Assembly (NCBI GenBank): GCA_943370385.1
Contig: CALRQT020000011.1
Location: forward strand, 1-64,000
DNA from: BAIKAL-G1 sp943370385
GTDB taxonomy: Bacteria > Cyanobacteriota > Cyanobacteriia > PCC-6307 > Cyanobiaceae
Length of the DNA: 64,000 bases
Reading direction: 5' to 3'
A program made the translations under genes and the position numbers. Shown piece by piece: positions 5,866-14,733 of this stretch (position 1 is the stretch's first letter; each line of letters starts with the position of its first letter). Below the pieces are notes generated by a model that worked only from the letters and a program-made list of their open reading frames with translations, was not told the origin of the DNA and searched no databases.

Positions 5866-8133
5866 CTACAACGCCCGCCATCCGGGCATTGAGCTGGCCG
5901 TGATCCAAAGGTGATCGGGCCGCAGCTTGGGCAGTTGGGGACGGTCCGACTGCCGCAGCCCAAAGCCCAGCCACAGGCCCGTGATGGGTTTTCCAGTCCC
6001 TTGGGGCTGCCCCTGCCAGCTCCGCCACGACTGCCGATCCGGTAGGAGCAGCCAGCGCAGCCTGCCGGCTTGCAGCAGGGCCGCCTGGCTATCAGGGGCC
6101 AGGGGCCGCAAGCTCAAACCCGGGCTTTGCAGCTGTTGCCCCACTTGCAGGGAGCGGCTGGTGCTGGCACTGGACTGGTCGGCCCTGGCATTGGCCGAGC
6201 TGGCTTTCGGTCCCTTTGCGTTGGCCGCCATTGCGTTGGCAGCCTTGGCGTTAGGGCCAGCGGCGAGATCCGAGCCCGCTTCACCCAGGGTTGAGATAAC
6301 GGTGTTGGCCATCTCTTGCCAGCACTCGGGCACCAGGGAGGCCACCGGATCGCTGATCAAAACCCAGTCGAAGCGCTGCAGGCCCAGGCCGGTGGCGAGT
6401 TGGCGGGCCCGGCCGCAGCTGAACCGATCGGCGGACCGGCTGACTAGGGCTCCCCGGCCTGCGTGGCGAGCCACCAGTAGGTCCCGTTGGCCCTCGTGGA
6501 CGAGCAGCAGATGATCTCCGGCGCTCCGGGCCAGATGGAGCGCCATGGCTGCGGCCAGGAGTGCCAGCCCCGGGCCCCGCCAGCGCCTGAGTCTGGTAGG
6601 GCCAGCCAGCAGCCAGGGCAGTAGGCCGGCGCTGAACAGCACCACCAGCAGGGGATCCAACCGCCCCAGCTGCCACTGGGCCAGGGGCAGGGCCGCGAAC
6701 TGGCGGCTGATCCAAAGCAGCAGCTGGGTGAGGGGCAACAGGGGCCAGGCGATCACCCCCAGCAGGGCTGGAACCGTGACCGCCACCAGTGCCATGGCCA
6801 TCGCCCCCAGGGTGAGGGGGGTGAGCAGGGGATCCACGGCCAGGTTGGCGGCCACCGCGTAGAGGGGCACGCTGCCGAAGTGGAGCAGCTGCAGGGGCAG
6901 GGTCCAGAGGGAGGCCGCCAGGGGCACCGCCACCGCCACCGCCAGCCACTGGCGAGCCTTGCTTGGGGTGGGGCCCGCCAGCTTCTCCTCCAGGGGCCTG
7001 GCCGTGAGCAGCAGCCCAGCGGTGGCGGCCACGCTCAGCTGGAAGCCCACATCCAGCAGCCAACTCGGCTGCCAGAGCAGCATCAGCAAGAGGCAGAGCA
7101 GCAACACCCCCAGGGGCCGGCTGCGGCGCCCACTCTCCTGCACCAGGAAGGCCATCGCCCCCATCACTACGGCCCGCACCACCGAGGGTTGGGGGCCGGC
7201 CAGCAGCAGAAACAGCACCATCGCCCCTAGGGCCAGACCCCAGCGCAGGGGCCTGGGGCCGTTGCGGGCCAGGGCCATGACCGCACCCAGCAGCACCGTG
7301 AGGTGAAACCCCGAAGCCGCTAGGGCATGGGAGAGGCCTGACACCCGAAAGGCATCGCGCACCTCCAGGGGCACGGGCACCACGGCACTGCCGAGCACCA
7401 GGGCCGCCAAGACACCGCCGGCCTCGGGGCCGCCCCGCTCGAGCAGGGCTTGGGCCATCCGTCGGCGCAGGTCGGCCACCGGCGTGGCCGGTTTGGCCAG
7501 CAGGCTCCACTGCTGCACGTCCAGCACCGTCCAGATGCCCTGGCGTGCCAGCCGTTCCGCCGGGCCGGCCAGCAGGGGATGGGGCGCCGCCCGGGGCCGC
7601 CGCAGTTGGCCGCTCACCTGCAGGCGCCAGCCCTCCTGCAGCTTTGGGCAGGCGCGGAAGCGCAATTCACTGCGCCCCTGGTGCCATTGCACGGGCACCC
7701 GGCAACCCGTGCCGTCCAGGTTGGGCTGGGGATCGGCCAGGAGGGTGCCGATCCGTTCGATCGCCACCTGCTGGTTGGAGTCGCCCTTCACCAAGGCCAC
7801 CGGATCGGTCGGTCCGGGGCCGGGTTGGTGGCCCAGGCCCCAGGCCAGCAGCAGGGGCAGCAGCACCACCAGCGCCCAGCGGCTCCGCTGGGGGCGCCAG
7901 AGCCAAAGCCCCAGCACCACCAGCAGGCCCGTGCCGCCCAGCTGCAGGCCCAGCGGCAGGGGCAAGACCCCCAGGCCCAAGGCCAGCAGGGCCCATGACA
8001 CCGCGACGGCCGCCATCGGCGTTGCCCAGGGGAAAGGGACCCTGAGGGTTCCCGGCTCCAGCCGGCCTGGCCCCAGGCCCTGGTTCCTGGAGAGTTGCCA
8101 TGGCAGGGGCCCCTCAGCTGGTTGGGGGGGCAA
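5866..8133 (-). CDS. comEC: ComEC/Rec2 DNA-uptake channel protein
   Basis: A 755-residue polytopic membrane protein. After several N-terminal membrane helices comes a ComEC N-terminal domain, then the Competence core with the signature SGLSHALAASGFHLTVLLGA and about ten hydrophobic segments. ComEC forms the inner-membrane channel that imports transforming DNA. The C-terminal part corresponds to the usual metallo-beta-lactamase-like region, but I cannot find an H-x-H-x-D-H zinc motif there (the segment reads DWVLISDPVASLVPECW), so nuclease activity is doubtful. Between them is an Ala/Asn/Lys-rich low-complexity stretch (6180-6270). The start may be an internal ATG near 8019. It diverges from the LysM gene. 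Confidence 0.9.
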   Translation of the reverse strand: MPPQPAEGPLPWQLSRNQGLGPGRLEPGTLRVPFPWATPMAAVAVSWALLALGLGVLPLPLGLQLGGTGLLVVLGLWLWRPQRSRWALVVLLPLLLAWGLGHQPGPGPTDPVALVKGDSNQQVAIERIGTLLADPQPNLDGTGCRVPVQWHQGRSELRFRACPKLQEGWRLQVSGQLRRPRAAPHPLLAGPAERLARQGIWTVLDVQQWSLLAKPATPVADLRRRMAQALLERGGPEAGGVLAALVLGSAVVPVPLEVRDAFRVSGLSHALAASGFHLTVLLGAVMALARNGPRPLRWGLALGAMVLFLLLAGPQPSVVRAVVMGAMAFLVQESGRRSRPLGVLLLCLLLMLLWQPSWLLDVGFQLSVAATAGLLLTARPLEEKLAGPTPSKARQWLAVAVAVPLAASLWTLPLQLLHFGSVPLYAVAANLAVDPLLTPLTLGAMAMALVAVTVPALLGVIAWPLLPLTQLLLWISRQFAALPLAQWQLGRLDPLLVVLFSAGLLPWLLAGPTRLRRWRGPGLALLAAAMALHLARSAGDHLLLVHEGQRDLLVARHAGRGALVSRSADRFSCGRARQLATGLGLQRFDWVLISDPVASLVPECWQEMANTVISTLGEAGSDLAAGPNAKAANAMAANAKGPKASSANARADQSSASTSRSLQVGQQLQSPGLSLRPLAPDSQAALLQAGRLRWLLLPDRQSWRSWQGQPQGTGKPITGLWLGFGLRQSDRPQLPKLRPDHLWITASSMPGWRAL

Positions 8134-8200
8134 GGGGCCTTAGGGTTTCGGCCCTAGGGGTTTCGGCCCGATTGGCCGCGATCCCGCCGGATCCGACCCT

Positions 8201-9052
8201 GTGCTCCCGTTTCCCTTGCGCCTGCCCGTGCTGCGCCGATCTCTGCTGAGTTCCCTGGGGCTGGAGCTGGCCGCTGGACCCCTCTGGCCATGGGCTTGCC
8301 GCCGCGGAATCCAGGGGCCATGGCGCCGGCCCCTTCCGGTTGCCCTGGGGGGATGGGTCCTGGGGTTGGCCCTTGGGATGTCCAGCGGCAGCGGCTTTGG
8401 GGCGGCCTGGGCCCAGGCCCTTTCCATCACGGTTGGGGCCGGCGACACCCTGGAGCAGCTGGCCCTGCAGCAGGGGGTGTCCGTGGAGGCCCTCATGGCC
8501 TTGAACGGCATCCGTGATCCCCGCAGCCTCCAGATTGGCCAGCGCCTGCTGGTGCCGAATCGCTCCAGCCCGGCCCGCAAAGCACCCGAGCCCCAGGGGC
8601 CGGTGGAGCCCCCTGTCGATGGCACGGGCCTGGCGGCCAGCGCCGCCCTGTTGCTGAGCCCGGCGGAGCGGCGTGACCGGGCCGAACTGGCCCTGCGGGA
8701 GCAGTCGGGCCAGGCCCGCTGGAAATGGTTCAACCGCACGGCGGTGGACTGGGCCGGTTGGAAACTCACCGCCAGTGGCGCCCGCTTCACCCTGGTGAAG
8801 GGCTCCGATGCCGACTTGGGCGTCAGCCGCGGCGCCGCCTCCGCCGTGGCCGTGCAGTGCGAAACCCTCCGCCAGACCTGGCGCGTGAACGGTCAATGGC
8901 TGCCCTGGGGCGCCGCGGCGCCCGGTTCGGTGGGCCAGCGGATCGTGCTCGACCTCTGCAGCAACACCCTGAACGACCCGGCCGTGCCCCTGCCCCCCGC
9001 CCCGCCAGTTCTGCCTGGGGTTCTGCCTGGGGCGGGCACACCAGCCCCCTAG
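8201..9052 (+). CDS. Secreted/periplasmic LysM-domain protein
   Basis: 283 residues from a GTG. A long basic N-terminus precedes a hydrophobic segment and AWAQA, a plausible export signal. One LysM peptidoglycan-binding domain follows: ITVGAGDTLEQLALQQGVSV, then LMALNGIRDPRSLQIGQRLLVP. The remaining ~170 residues contain AGWKLTASGARFTLVK and two Cys (QCETLRQTW, LDLCSN) but match nothing I can name; the tail is Pro-rich. LysM proteins bind glycan strands, so a cell-wall role is likely. The stop codon overlaps the convergent small gene's stop: both TAGs share the CTAG at 9049-9052. Confidence 0.75.
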   Translation: MLPFPLRLPVLRRSLLSSLGLELAAGPLWPWACRRGIQGPWRRPLPVALGGWVLGLALGMSSGSGFGAAWAQALSITVGAGDTLEQLALQQGVSVEALMALNGIRDPRSLQIGQRLLVPNRSSPARKAPEPQGPVEPPVDGTGLAASAALLLSPAERRDRAELALREQSGQARWKWFNRTAVDWAGWKLTASGARFTLVKGSDADLGVSRGAASAVAVQCETLRQTWRVNGQWLPWGAAAPGSVGQRIVLDLCSNTLNDPAVPLPPAPPVLPGVLPGAGTPAP

Positions 9053-9231
9053 GGGCTCGGCAATTGGAGAATCAGATCACACACCTGCTGGCTGGGCATC
9101 TGCTTGCCCAGCAGCGGCGCCACCAGGGCCGCCAGGGGCCGCAGTTTGCAGGGGGCCACGGCGCTTTCCACCAGGCGCCCCCCCTGGAAGGACAACACCC
9201 CCACTAACAAAGTCAGGGCCAAACGCCTCAT
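9049..9231 (-). CDS. Small exported hypothetical protein
   Basis: 60 residues. The N-terminus MRRLALTLLVGVLSFQGGRL is a short signal-peptide-like or membrane-anchor helix. The rest has two Cys (APCKLRPL and VCDLILQ) that could form a disulfide in the periplasm. I chose the ATG at 9231 because upstream frame extensions lack a signal-like sequence. It sits 80 bases downstream of glyQ on the same strand and its stop overlaps that of the convergent LysM gene. Function is unknown. Confidence 0.55.
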   Translation of the reverse strand: MRRLALTLLVGVLSFQGGRLVESAVAPCKLRPLAALVAPLLGKQMPSQQVCDLILQLPSP

Positions 9232-9311
9232 GGATGGTGCCTCATGGTTGGGTCCTGATGGCCTGGCTTCCAGGGCTCGCGCTCGGGAAGGCTTCGATGC
9301 GATGGCTGGGT

Positions 9312-10217
9312 TTAGGCGGCAGGCGCTTGGGCGAGGGCCTCGCGCTGTTCGGGGCTTAGCAGGGGAAAGCCCAGGGCCTGGCGTTCCGCCAGCCAGGCTT
9401 CGGCCACCTGGCGGGCCAGGTGGCGGATGCGGCCGATCGTGGCGGTGCGCTCGGTGACCGAGATCACGCCGCGGGCCTCCAGCAGGTTGAAGGTGTGGCT
9501 GCATTTGAGCACGTAATCGAGGGCCGGGGCCGGCAGCTTGGCGGCGACGAGATCCGTGGCTTCGGCTTCGTACAGGGCAAAGAGCTGGGTTAGGCGCTCC
9601 GGGTTCGAGGCCTCAAAGTTGTAGGTGCACTGACCCTTCTCGAAGGGCAACCAGATGTCGCCGTAGCTGCGCCGCCCATCCCAGCTCAGGTCCCAGATGC
9701 TCTCCACGTCCTGCAGGTAGGTGGCCAGGCGCTCGAGGCCGTAGGTGATTTCAATCGACACGGGCCGGCAATCGATGCCGCCGCATTGCTGGAAATAGGT
9801 GAACTGGGTCACCTCCATGCCATCGAGCCATACCTCCCAGCCCACCCCCCAGGCCCCCAGGGTGGGCGATTCCCAGTTGTCTTCGACAAAGCGGATGTCG
9901 TGGTCGGCGGCGCGGATGCCCAGGGCTTCGAGCGAGGCCAGGTAGGTCTCCTGGATGCCCTCAGGCGAGGGCTTGATCAGCACCTGGTATTGGAAATAGT
10001 GCTGGGCCCGGTTGGGGTTGTCGCCGTAGCGGCCATCGCTGGGCCGGCGGCAGGGCTCCGGGTAGGCCACGGCCCAGGGTTCCGGTCCGATCGCCCGCAG
10101 CACCGTGTGGGGACTCATGGTGCCTGCCCCTTTTTCGGTGTCGTAGGGCTGCAGGATCAGGCAGCCCCGCTCCGCCCAGAAGCGATTCAGGGTGGCGATG
10201 ATGTCCTGGAAATGCAT
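9312..10217 (-). CDS. glyQ: Glycyl-tRNA synthetase alpha subunit
   Basis: About 301 residues from MHFQDIIATLNRFWAERGCL, the usual family N-terminus; a longer form from an ATG at 10271 is possible. Class II synthetase catalytic alpha subunit of the (alpha-beta)2 GlyRS, charging tRNA-Gly. Highly conserved blocks are visible: QPYDTEKGAGTMSPHTVLRA, GPEPWAVAYPEPCRRP, FVEDNWESPTLGAWGVGWEV, TYFQQCGGIDC and SIEITYGLERL. The partner glyS is not in this window. The length matches the family. Confidence 0.97.
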   Translation of the reverse strand: MHFQDIIATLNRFWAERGCLILQPYDTEKGAGTMSPHTVLRAIGPEPWAVAYPEPCRRPSDGRYGDNPNRAQHYFQYQVLIKPSPEGIQETYLASLEALGIRAADHDIRFVEDNWESPTLGAWGVGWEVWLDGMEVTQFTYFQQCGGIDCRPVSIEITYGLERLATYLQDVESIWDLSWDGRRSYGDIWLPFEKGQCTYNFEASNPERLTQLFALYEAEATDLVAAKLPAPALDYVLKCSHTFNLLEARGVISVTERTATIGRIRHLARQVAEAWLAERQALGFPLLSPEQREALAQAPAA

Positions 10218-10285
10218 GGGGCGTACTAGAGGGGCGCTCGAAACGGGCTGGCGGGCCTGGCTGGCAGCCATTGTGACTTGGAGCC

Positions 10286-11218
10286 TCAGGCCCCCGGCGC
10301 CTGCAAGCGATGCCAGGTCCACCACCGTCCAGGGGGCAAGGCCTGGGCCGGCCTGCCGCCCAGCTGCACCTGGACCAGTTCCGGCCGGCCGGCCTTAAGG
10401 CTGAGCCCGGCCCCGAGGTTGAAGCGTTTGCGGCCCTTGAGGAGGGCCCCATAGACGGTTCGCCCTTGGGGATCCCGCAGTTCGATCCAGCTGGGGCCGC
10501 TGGCGATCACCAGCAGCTCCTGGGCGCGAGCTGGACCGTCCGCCGCTTGGGCGGGGGATCCAGGGGCGGTCTCCTGGATCGGGCCAGCGGCCTGGGGAGC
10601 TGGCTGGGGTGCCCCCAGGGGCGCGGGGTTCCGTTGGGGGCTAGCCGGTGTCATCAGCCGCTGGACCAGGCCAAAGGCACCCAGGGCGGCCACCGCGGCC
10701 CCTAGGGCCAGCCGGTAGGGCAGGGGGCGCCGCCCCGGTGCCTGCCCTGGAGCGGAAGTGGCCGTGGCTTGGCCCGGGGTACCGGGGTTCGGCGGTTCGG
10801 GAGCCGGGGGCGGGGCGAGTGGGTCGGTTGGGGGAGCTTCGGCTAGGGCGGTTGGCGGTTGCGGGACCGGCTGGGGTTGGGCTGGGGGCTGGAGAGGGCC
10901 CGCCCCCAGCCCTGGCCCTGCCACGGCGGGCGGCTTGTCCGGGGCGGCAGGACCTGGGGCCGGCGCTGGACCCAGGAGCCGTCGCGATGCCGCCCCAGGT
11001 AAGGCCCGTTGCAGTTGGTCCCGCAGCAACAGGTTTTGCTGGCGCAGGAGCCGCTCTTGCTCCAGCAGGGGCTGGAGCTGTTGCTCAAACTTGCGCTCGT
11101 AGATCTCCGGGAGCTCGCCGATCAGCGCCTCTAGCTCGCCAATGTGCTGGCGGGTGTCCGCCAGTTGCCGCTGGATCGCCTCCAGCTCCCGTTGGTCCCC
11201 TTCGGCTTGATCGCTCAT
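10286..11218 (-). CDS. RodZ C-terminal-like (DUF4115) membrane protein with coiled coil
   Basis: 310 residues from the ATG at 11218. Residues about 5-75 are a long charged coiled coil (Gln/Glu/Leu-rich). A Pro/Ala-rich linker of about 100 residues follows, then one membrane helix (LALGAAVAALGAFGLVQRL), a second Pro-rich linker, and a C-terminal domain starting VIASGPSWIELRDPQGRTVY and including LLKGRKRFNL. That resembles the periplasmic RodZ C-terminal/DUF4115 domain. No N-terminal RodZ helix-turn-helix is present, so it is not a standard RodZ. Similar proteins may link cytoplasmic partners to the envelope. It lies between menG and glyQ. Confidence 0.65.
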   Translation of the reverse strand: MSDQAEGDQRELEAIQRQLADTRQHIGELEALIGELPEIYERKFEQQLQPLLEQERLLRQQNLLLRDQLQRALPGAASRRLLGPAPAPGPAAPDKPPAVAGPGLGAGPLQPPAQPQPVPQPPTALAEAPPTDPLAPPPAPEPPNPGTPGQATATSAPGQAPGRRPLPYRLALGAAVAALGAFGLVQRLMTPASPQRNPAPLGAPQPAPQAAGPIQETAPGSPAQAADGPARAQELLVIASGPSWIELRDPQGRTVYGALLKGRKRFNLGAGLSLKAGRPELVQVQLGGRPAQALPPGRWWTWHRLQAPGA

Positions 11219-11351
11219 GGCATGGCCGGCGGGCCGGGGAGCAGGGCGGACACTCCGGCAGCTTGGCAGCCCTGGCCAAGTCGCCGCAAGCGGGGCCCGC
11301 TCCAGGTTGGCGACCCCATTGCCCCCTGGGCCAGGGCCAGGGCTTGCCCGC

Positions 11352-12056
11352 TTAGGCCACCAGTTCCAGCAGTCCCATCTGGCCGCCCGCCAGGGGACGG
11401 TGAACGATCCGCGTAAAACCCGCCTGGCGCGCCAGGGATTCCTGTTCAGGGCCCGTGGGGAAGCGGGCCAGGCTCTCCTCCAGGTAGGCGTAATGGGCTT
11501 CGAGATCGGCCTGGCGGGCCAGGGGCACCACCAGCTGGCGCAGGTAAAAGCGCTGGAAGCGGGCCACCAGGCCGGCGGGATCCTCGGGCCGGTTGAAATC
11601 GAGCACGGCGGCGCGGCCGCCGGGGCGGAGCAGCCGCCGCAATTCGCCCAGGCCGGCCAGGGGATCGGCCAGGTTGCGCAGGCCGTAGGCGACCACGGCC
11701 CCATCGGCCCAGCCATCGCTCAGGCCCGTGGCCAGGGCATCGCCCAGGCGCCAGTGGAGGTTCAACCAGGGTTGACGGGCGGCTCGGCGCCGGGCCAGCT
11801 CCAGGGGTGCTTCCGCGGCATCCAGGCCCAGCACCTGGCCTCCCGGACGTACTTTTTCGGCCAGCAGCAGGGCCAGATCACCCGTGCCGCAGCAGAGGTC
11901 GAGCAGGCGCTGGCCTGGCTTGGGCGCCACAAACGCGATGGCCTGGCGCTTCCAGAGGCGGTGCAGGCCGAGGCTCAGGGTGTCATTAAGGCGGTCGTAG
12001 TTCGGCGCGATCTGTTCAAACAGCTGGCGCACGGCCGCCGGATCACCGGGTTGCAT
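11352..12056 (-). CDS. menG: 2-phytyl-1,4-naphthoquinone / demethylquinone methyltransferase
   Basis: About 234 residues from MQPGDPAAVRQLFEQIAPNYDRLNDTLS. The UbiE/MenG signature is clear: F-x-x-IAPNYDRLND-x-L-S-x-G-x-H-x-x-WK, then the SAM-binding LLDLCCGTGDLALLLAE and VAYGLRNLADP. In cyanobacteria it methylates demethylphylloquinone to phylloquinone, the photosystem I A1 cofactor. A longer start at 12095 would overlap the upstream membrane-protein gene by 53 bases, so I prefer the 12056 ATG (overlap 14). Confidence 0.93.
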   Translation of the reverse strand: MQPGDPAAVRQLFEQIAPNYDRLNDTLSLGLHRLWKRQAIAFVAPKPGQRLLDLCCGTGDLALLLAEKVRPGGQVLGLDAAEAPLELARRRAARQPWLNLHWRLGDALATGLSDGWADGAVVAYGLRNLADPLAGLGELRRLLRPGGRAAVLDFNRPEDPAGLVARFQRFYLRQLVVPLARQADLEAHYAYLEESLARFPTGPEQESLARQAGFTRIVHRPLAGGQMGLLELVA

Positions 12057-12366
12057 GGAGGTTGGGGGGGCCATCCCAGGGAAGGGAAATGGCATCCAAG
12101 CTGATCCCCGCCTCGCTGCCGTTGGCGTTGGCAGAGGGCAACAGGCCCCGGGCCTCGAGCCGATCGGGGCTGGTGAGGGTGAGCACCATCACCGTGGCCA
12201 GGCCCACGGCCGCCGAGCAGACCATGCAGCCGGCCAGCATCAGGGAAAACTCCTTGCGCTGATTGGCCGTCTCCATCAGTTGCAGGGCCCAGGCCACCAG
12301 GGCCACCCCCACCACCACCATCAGCACGGCAAGGGCCGTCGCAGGGGTGGGGAGGGACGGGAACAC
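12043..12366 (-). CDS. Small two-helix membrane protein, unknown
   Basis: 107 residues from a GTG (MFPSLPTPATALAVL). Two hydrophobic segments, about residues 8-30 and 42-65, are separated by a polar loop METANQRKEFS. The C-terminal 40 residues are polar. It overlaps the start of menG by 14 bases, so it is probably cotranscribed with it. No function can be read from the sequence. Confidence 0.6.
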   Translation of the reverse strand: MFPSLPTPATALAVLMVVVGVALVAWALQLMETANQRKEFSLMLAGCMVCSAAVGLATVMVLTLTSPDRLEARGLLPSANANGSEAGISLDAISLPWDGPPNLHATR

Positions 12367-12609
12367 GGCGGCGGGGGCGCTGGGCGCTGGAACGGGATTA
12401 GGGCAAGCTCAAGCGGCAGACCCCCTGGCAAAACGAGCTGGGGACTGGCGTCTGCCGCTTGCTTAGGAACAATGTAACTAGTGATTAAGGGCTGCGCGAT
12501 CACCTGGCTGCCCGCGGCCGGTCCAAGCCAGTCGCCCCGGTGCCTGTGCTGCGGTTTCGGGGCATTTGGCGGCAGGGTGAGGAGTGGCAGTTCTGAAGGG
12601 GCCCCAGGG

Positions 12610-13419
12610 TTAAGCCCCGGCCGCCAGCTCCAGGGGCCGCAGGTTGACCCCCTGGGCCAGCAGCTCCGTTTTGATCTGCTCCACCGTCAACACCCCGTCG
12701 TGGAGCAGGGAGGCCAGCAGGGCCGCCGAGGCCTGGCCTTCCCCCAGGGCTGCGCCGATATCGGCAATGGAGCCCGCCCCACCCGAGGCGATCACGGGCA
12801 CGGCCACCGCCTCGGCCACGGCCCGGGTCAGGGCCAGGTCGTAGCCGGCCTGGGTGCCATCGCCATCCATCGAGGTGAGCAGGATCTCGCCGGCGCCGAG
12901 GGCCACTACCTGTTGCGCCCAAGCCACCGCATCGCGGCCCGTGTTCTCGCGGCCGCCCTTCACGAACACATCCCAGCCCCCGGCTGGGCCTGCCAGGGGA
13001 CGGCCCGAGGGGTCACGCCGGGCCCGGGCATCGATCGCCACGACGATGCATTGGCAGCCAAAACGCTGGGCCCCTTCGGCCACCAGCTGGGGATCGGCCA
13101 CGGCCGAGGAATTGAGGCTGATCTTGTCGGCGCCGGCCCGCAGCAGCTCGGTGATGCCCTCCACCGAGCGAATGCCGCCGCCGACGGTGAAGGGGATCGT
13201 CACCGACTCGGCGGTGCGGCGCACCAGCTCCACCAGGGTGCTGCGGCCCTGGTGGCTGGCGGCAATGTCGAGGAACACCAGCTCATCGGCGCCGGAGGCG
13301 CTGTAGCGGCAGGCCAGCTCCACCGGGTCGCCGGCGTCGCGCAGGCCAACGAAATTGACCCCCTTCACCACCCGGCCATCGGCCACGTCCAGACAGGGAA
13401 TGATCCGTTTGGCGACCAT
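12610..13419 (-). CDS. hisF: Imidazole glycerol phosphate synthase cyclase subunit
   Basis: 269 residues. The HisF (beta/alpha)8 barrel is unmistakable: MVAKRIIPCLDVADGRVVKG, FLDIAASHQGR, TVGGGIRSVEGITELLRAGADKISLNSSAV, VVAIDARAR, DGDGTQAGYDL and VIASGGAG. The two catalytic Asp (in CLDV and SMDGDGT) are present. It converts PRFAR plus HisH-derived ammonia to imidazole glycerol phosphate and AICAR in histidine biosynthesis. HisH is not adjacent, which is normal in cyanobacteria. The 240 bases between this gene's stop and the small membrane gene hold nothing I can identify. Confidence 0.97.
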   Translation of the reverse strand: MVAKRIIPCLDVADGRVVKGVNFVGLRDAGDPVELACRYSASGADELVFLDIAASHQGRSTLVELVRRTAESVTIPFTVGGGIRSVEGITELLRAGADKISLNSSAVADPQLVAEGAQRFGCQCIVVAIDARARRDPSGRPLAGPAGGWDVFVKGGRENTGRDAVAWAQQVVALGAGEILLTSMDGDGTQAGYDLALTRAVAEAVAVPVIASGGAGSIADIGAALGEGQASAALLASLLHDGVLTVEQIKTELLAQGVNLRPLELAAGA

Positions 13420-13475
13420 GGCAAGGCGGCGGGGAGGCGCTGGTAGGGTTGCGCAACTTTTCCGTTACGCCGGTT

Positions 13476-13688
13476 ATGTCCCAGGCTGCCATCACCATCG
13501 GCTCGAAGGTGCGGGTCACCCGGGTTCGTGACCGCATCCCCGCAGACCTGGTGGCCGCCCTCCAGGCCGATGCCACCGGCACGGTCAAGGATTTCAAACT
13601 CACCGATGGCAAGGGCATCGGCGTCGTCGTGGAACTGAGTGGCGGCACCACCACCTGGTTCTTCGACGACGAAATCACCTCCGCCTGA
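13476..13688 (+). CDS. petP: PetP-like cytochrome b6f-associated protein (DUF2862)
   Basis: 70 residues from MSQAAITIGSKVRVTRVRDR, which begins a small SH3-like beta barrel. Conserved features are VGxKVRVxRxRDR-like, GTVKDFKLTDGKGIGVVVEL and TWFFDDEI. This pattern matches the DUF2862 family, which includes PetP, a peripheral cytosolic subunit of the cyanobacterial cytochrome b6f complex affecting linear electron flow. It is 13 bases upstream of chlG, divergent from hisF. A longer start at 13449 is possible but adds a non-conserved leader. Confidence 0.8.
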   Translation: MSQAAITIGSKVRVTRVRDRIPADLVAALQADATGTVKDFKLTDGKGIGVVVELSGGTTTWFFDDEITSA

Positions 13689-13701
13689 GGCCAGTCAGCC
13701 C

Positions 13702-14733
13702 GTGAGCGATCGCCCCGATCAAGCCAACCCCGCCCCCACCCAGCCTGGGGACCAGGGTCCCGGCGGCGGGGCCCGCCAATTGCTGGGCATGAAGGGTGCC
13801 AGCGGCACCTCCAACATCTGGAAGATCCGGCTGCAGCTGATGAAGCCGGTCACCTGGATTCCCCTGATTTGGGGGGTGCTCTGTGGTGCCGCCGCTTCGG
13901 GCCGGTTCCACTGGACCCTGCCGGAGGTGGCCGCTTCCTTCGCCTGCATGGTGATGAGCGGCCCCCTGCTGGCTGGTTACACCCAAACGATCAACGACTA
14001 TTACGACCGCGAGATCGACGCGATCAACGAGCCCTACCGGCCGATCCCCTCCGGGGCCATCCCCTTAGGCCAGGTGAAGGCCCAGATCTGGATCCTGCTG
14101 CTGGCGGGCTTGGGAGTGGCCTATGGGCTCGACCTATGGGCTGGCCATGACACGCCTGTGGTGTTCCTGCTGGCGTTAGGAGGCTCGTTTGTGAGCTTCA
14201 TTTATTCGGCGCCGCCCCTGAAGCTCAAACAAAATGGTTGGCTGGGCAACTACGCCCTTGGCGCCAGCTACATCGCCCTGCCCTGGTGGGCCGGCCAGGC
14301 CCTATTCGGCCAGCTCACCTGGACCACGGCCCTGCTCACCCTGGCCTACAGCCTGGCGGGCCTGGGCATTGCCGTGGTGAACGACTTCAAGAGCATCGAA
14401 GGCGACAGGGCCCTGGGGCTCCAATCCCTGCCGGTGGTGTTCGGTGCCGAACGGGCGAGTTGGATTAGCGCCGGCATGATCAACCTCTTCCAGCTGGCCA
14501 TGGTGGCCGTGTTGATTGCCATCGGTCAGCACTTCTCGGCCGTGTTGCTGGTGCTGTTGATCGTGCCCCAGATGACCTTCCAGGACATCTGGCTGCTGCG
14601 CGATCCGGTGGCCTTTGATGTCAAATACCAGGCCAGCGCCCAGCCCTTCCTGGTGATCGGCATGCTCGTCACAGCCCTAGCGATTGGCCATAGCTCCCTC
14701 ACCACGGGCCTGGCGCCGGTGGTGGGCATGTGA
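13702..14733 (+). CDS. chlG: Chlorophyll synthase
   Basis: 343 residues from a GTG at 13702. It is a UbiA-type prenyltransferase that esterifies chlorophyllide a with geranylgeranyl/phytyl diphosphate in the membrane. Diagnostic motifs are QLMKPVTWIPLIWGVLCGAA, the first Asp-rich motif NDYYDREIDAINEPYRPIPSG, SFIYSAPPLKLKQNGW, and the second Asp motif VVNDFKSIEGDRALGLQSLP. Eight or nine membrane helices are visible. The palindrome GCGATCGC, the cyanobacterial HIP1 octamer, overlaps the start region. The stop overlaps the GTG of the PBP gene (GTGA), so the two are coupled. Confidence 0.97.
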   Translation: MSDRPDQANPAPTQPGDQGPGGGARQLLGMKGASGTSNIWKIRLQLMKPVTWIPLIWGVLCGAAASGRFHWTLPEVAASFACMVMSGPLLAGYTQTINDYYDREIDAINEPYRPIPSGAIPLGQVKAQIWILLLAGLGVAYGLDLWAGHDTPVVFLLALGGSFVSFIYSAPPLKLKQNGWLGNYALGASYIALPWWAGQALFGQLTWTTALLTLAYSLAGLGIAVVNDFKSIEGDRALGLQSLPVVFGAERASWISAGMINLFQLAMVAVLIAIGQHFSAVLLVLLIVPQMTFQDIWLLRDPVAFDVKYQASAQPFLVIGMLVTALAIGHSSLTTGLAPVVGM

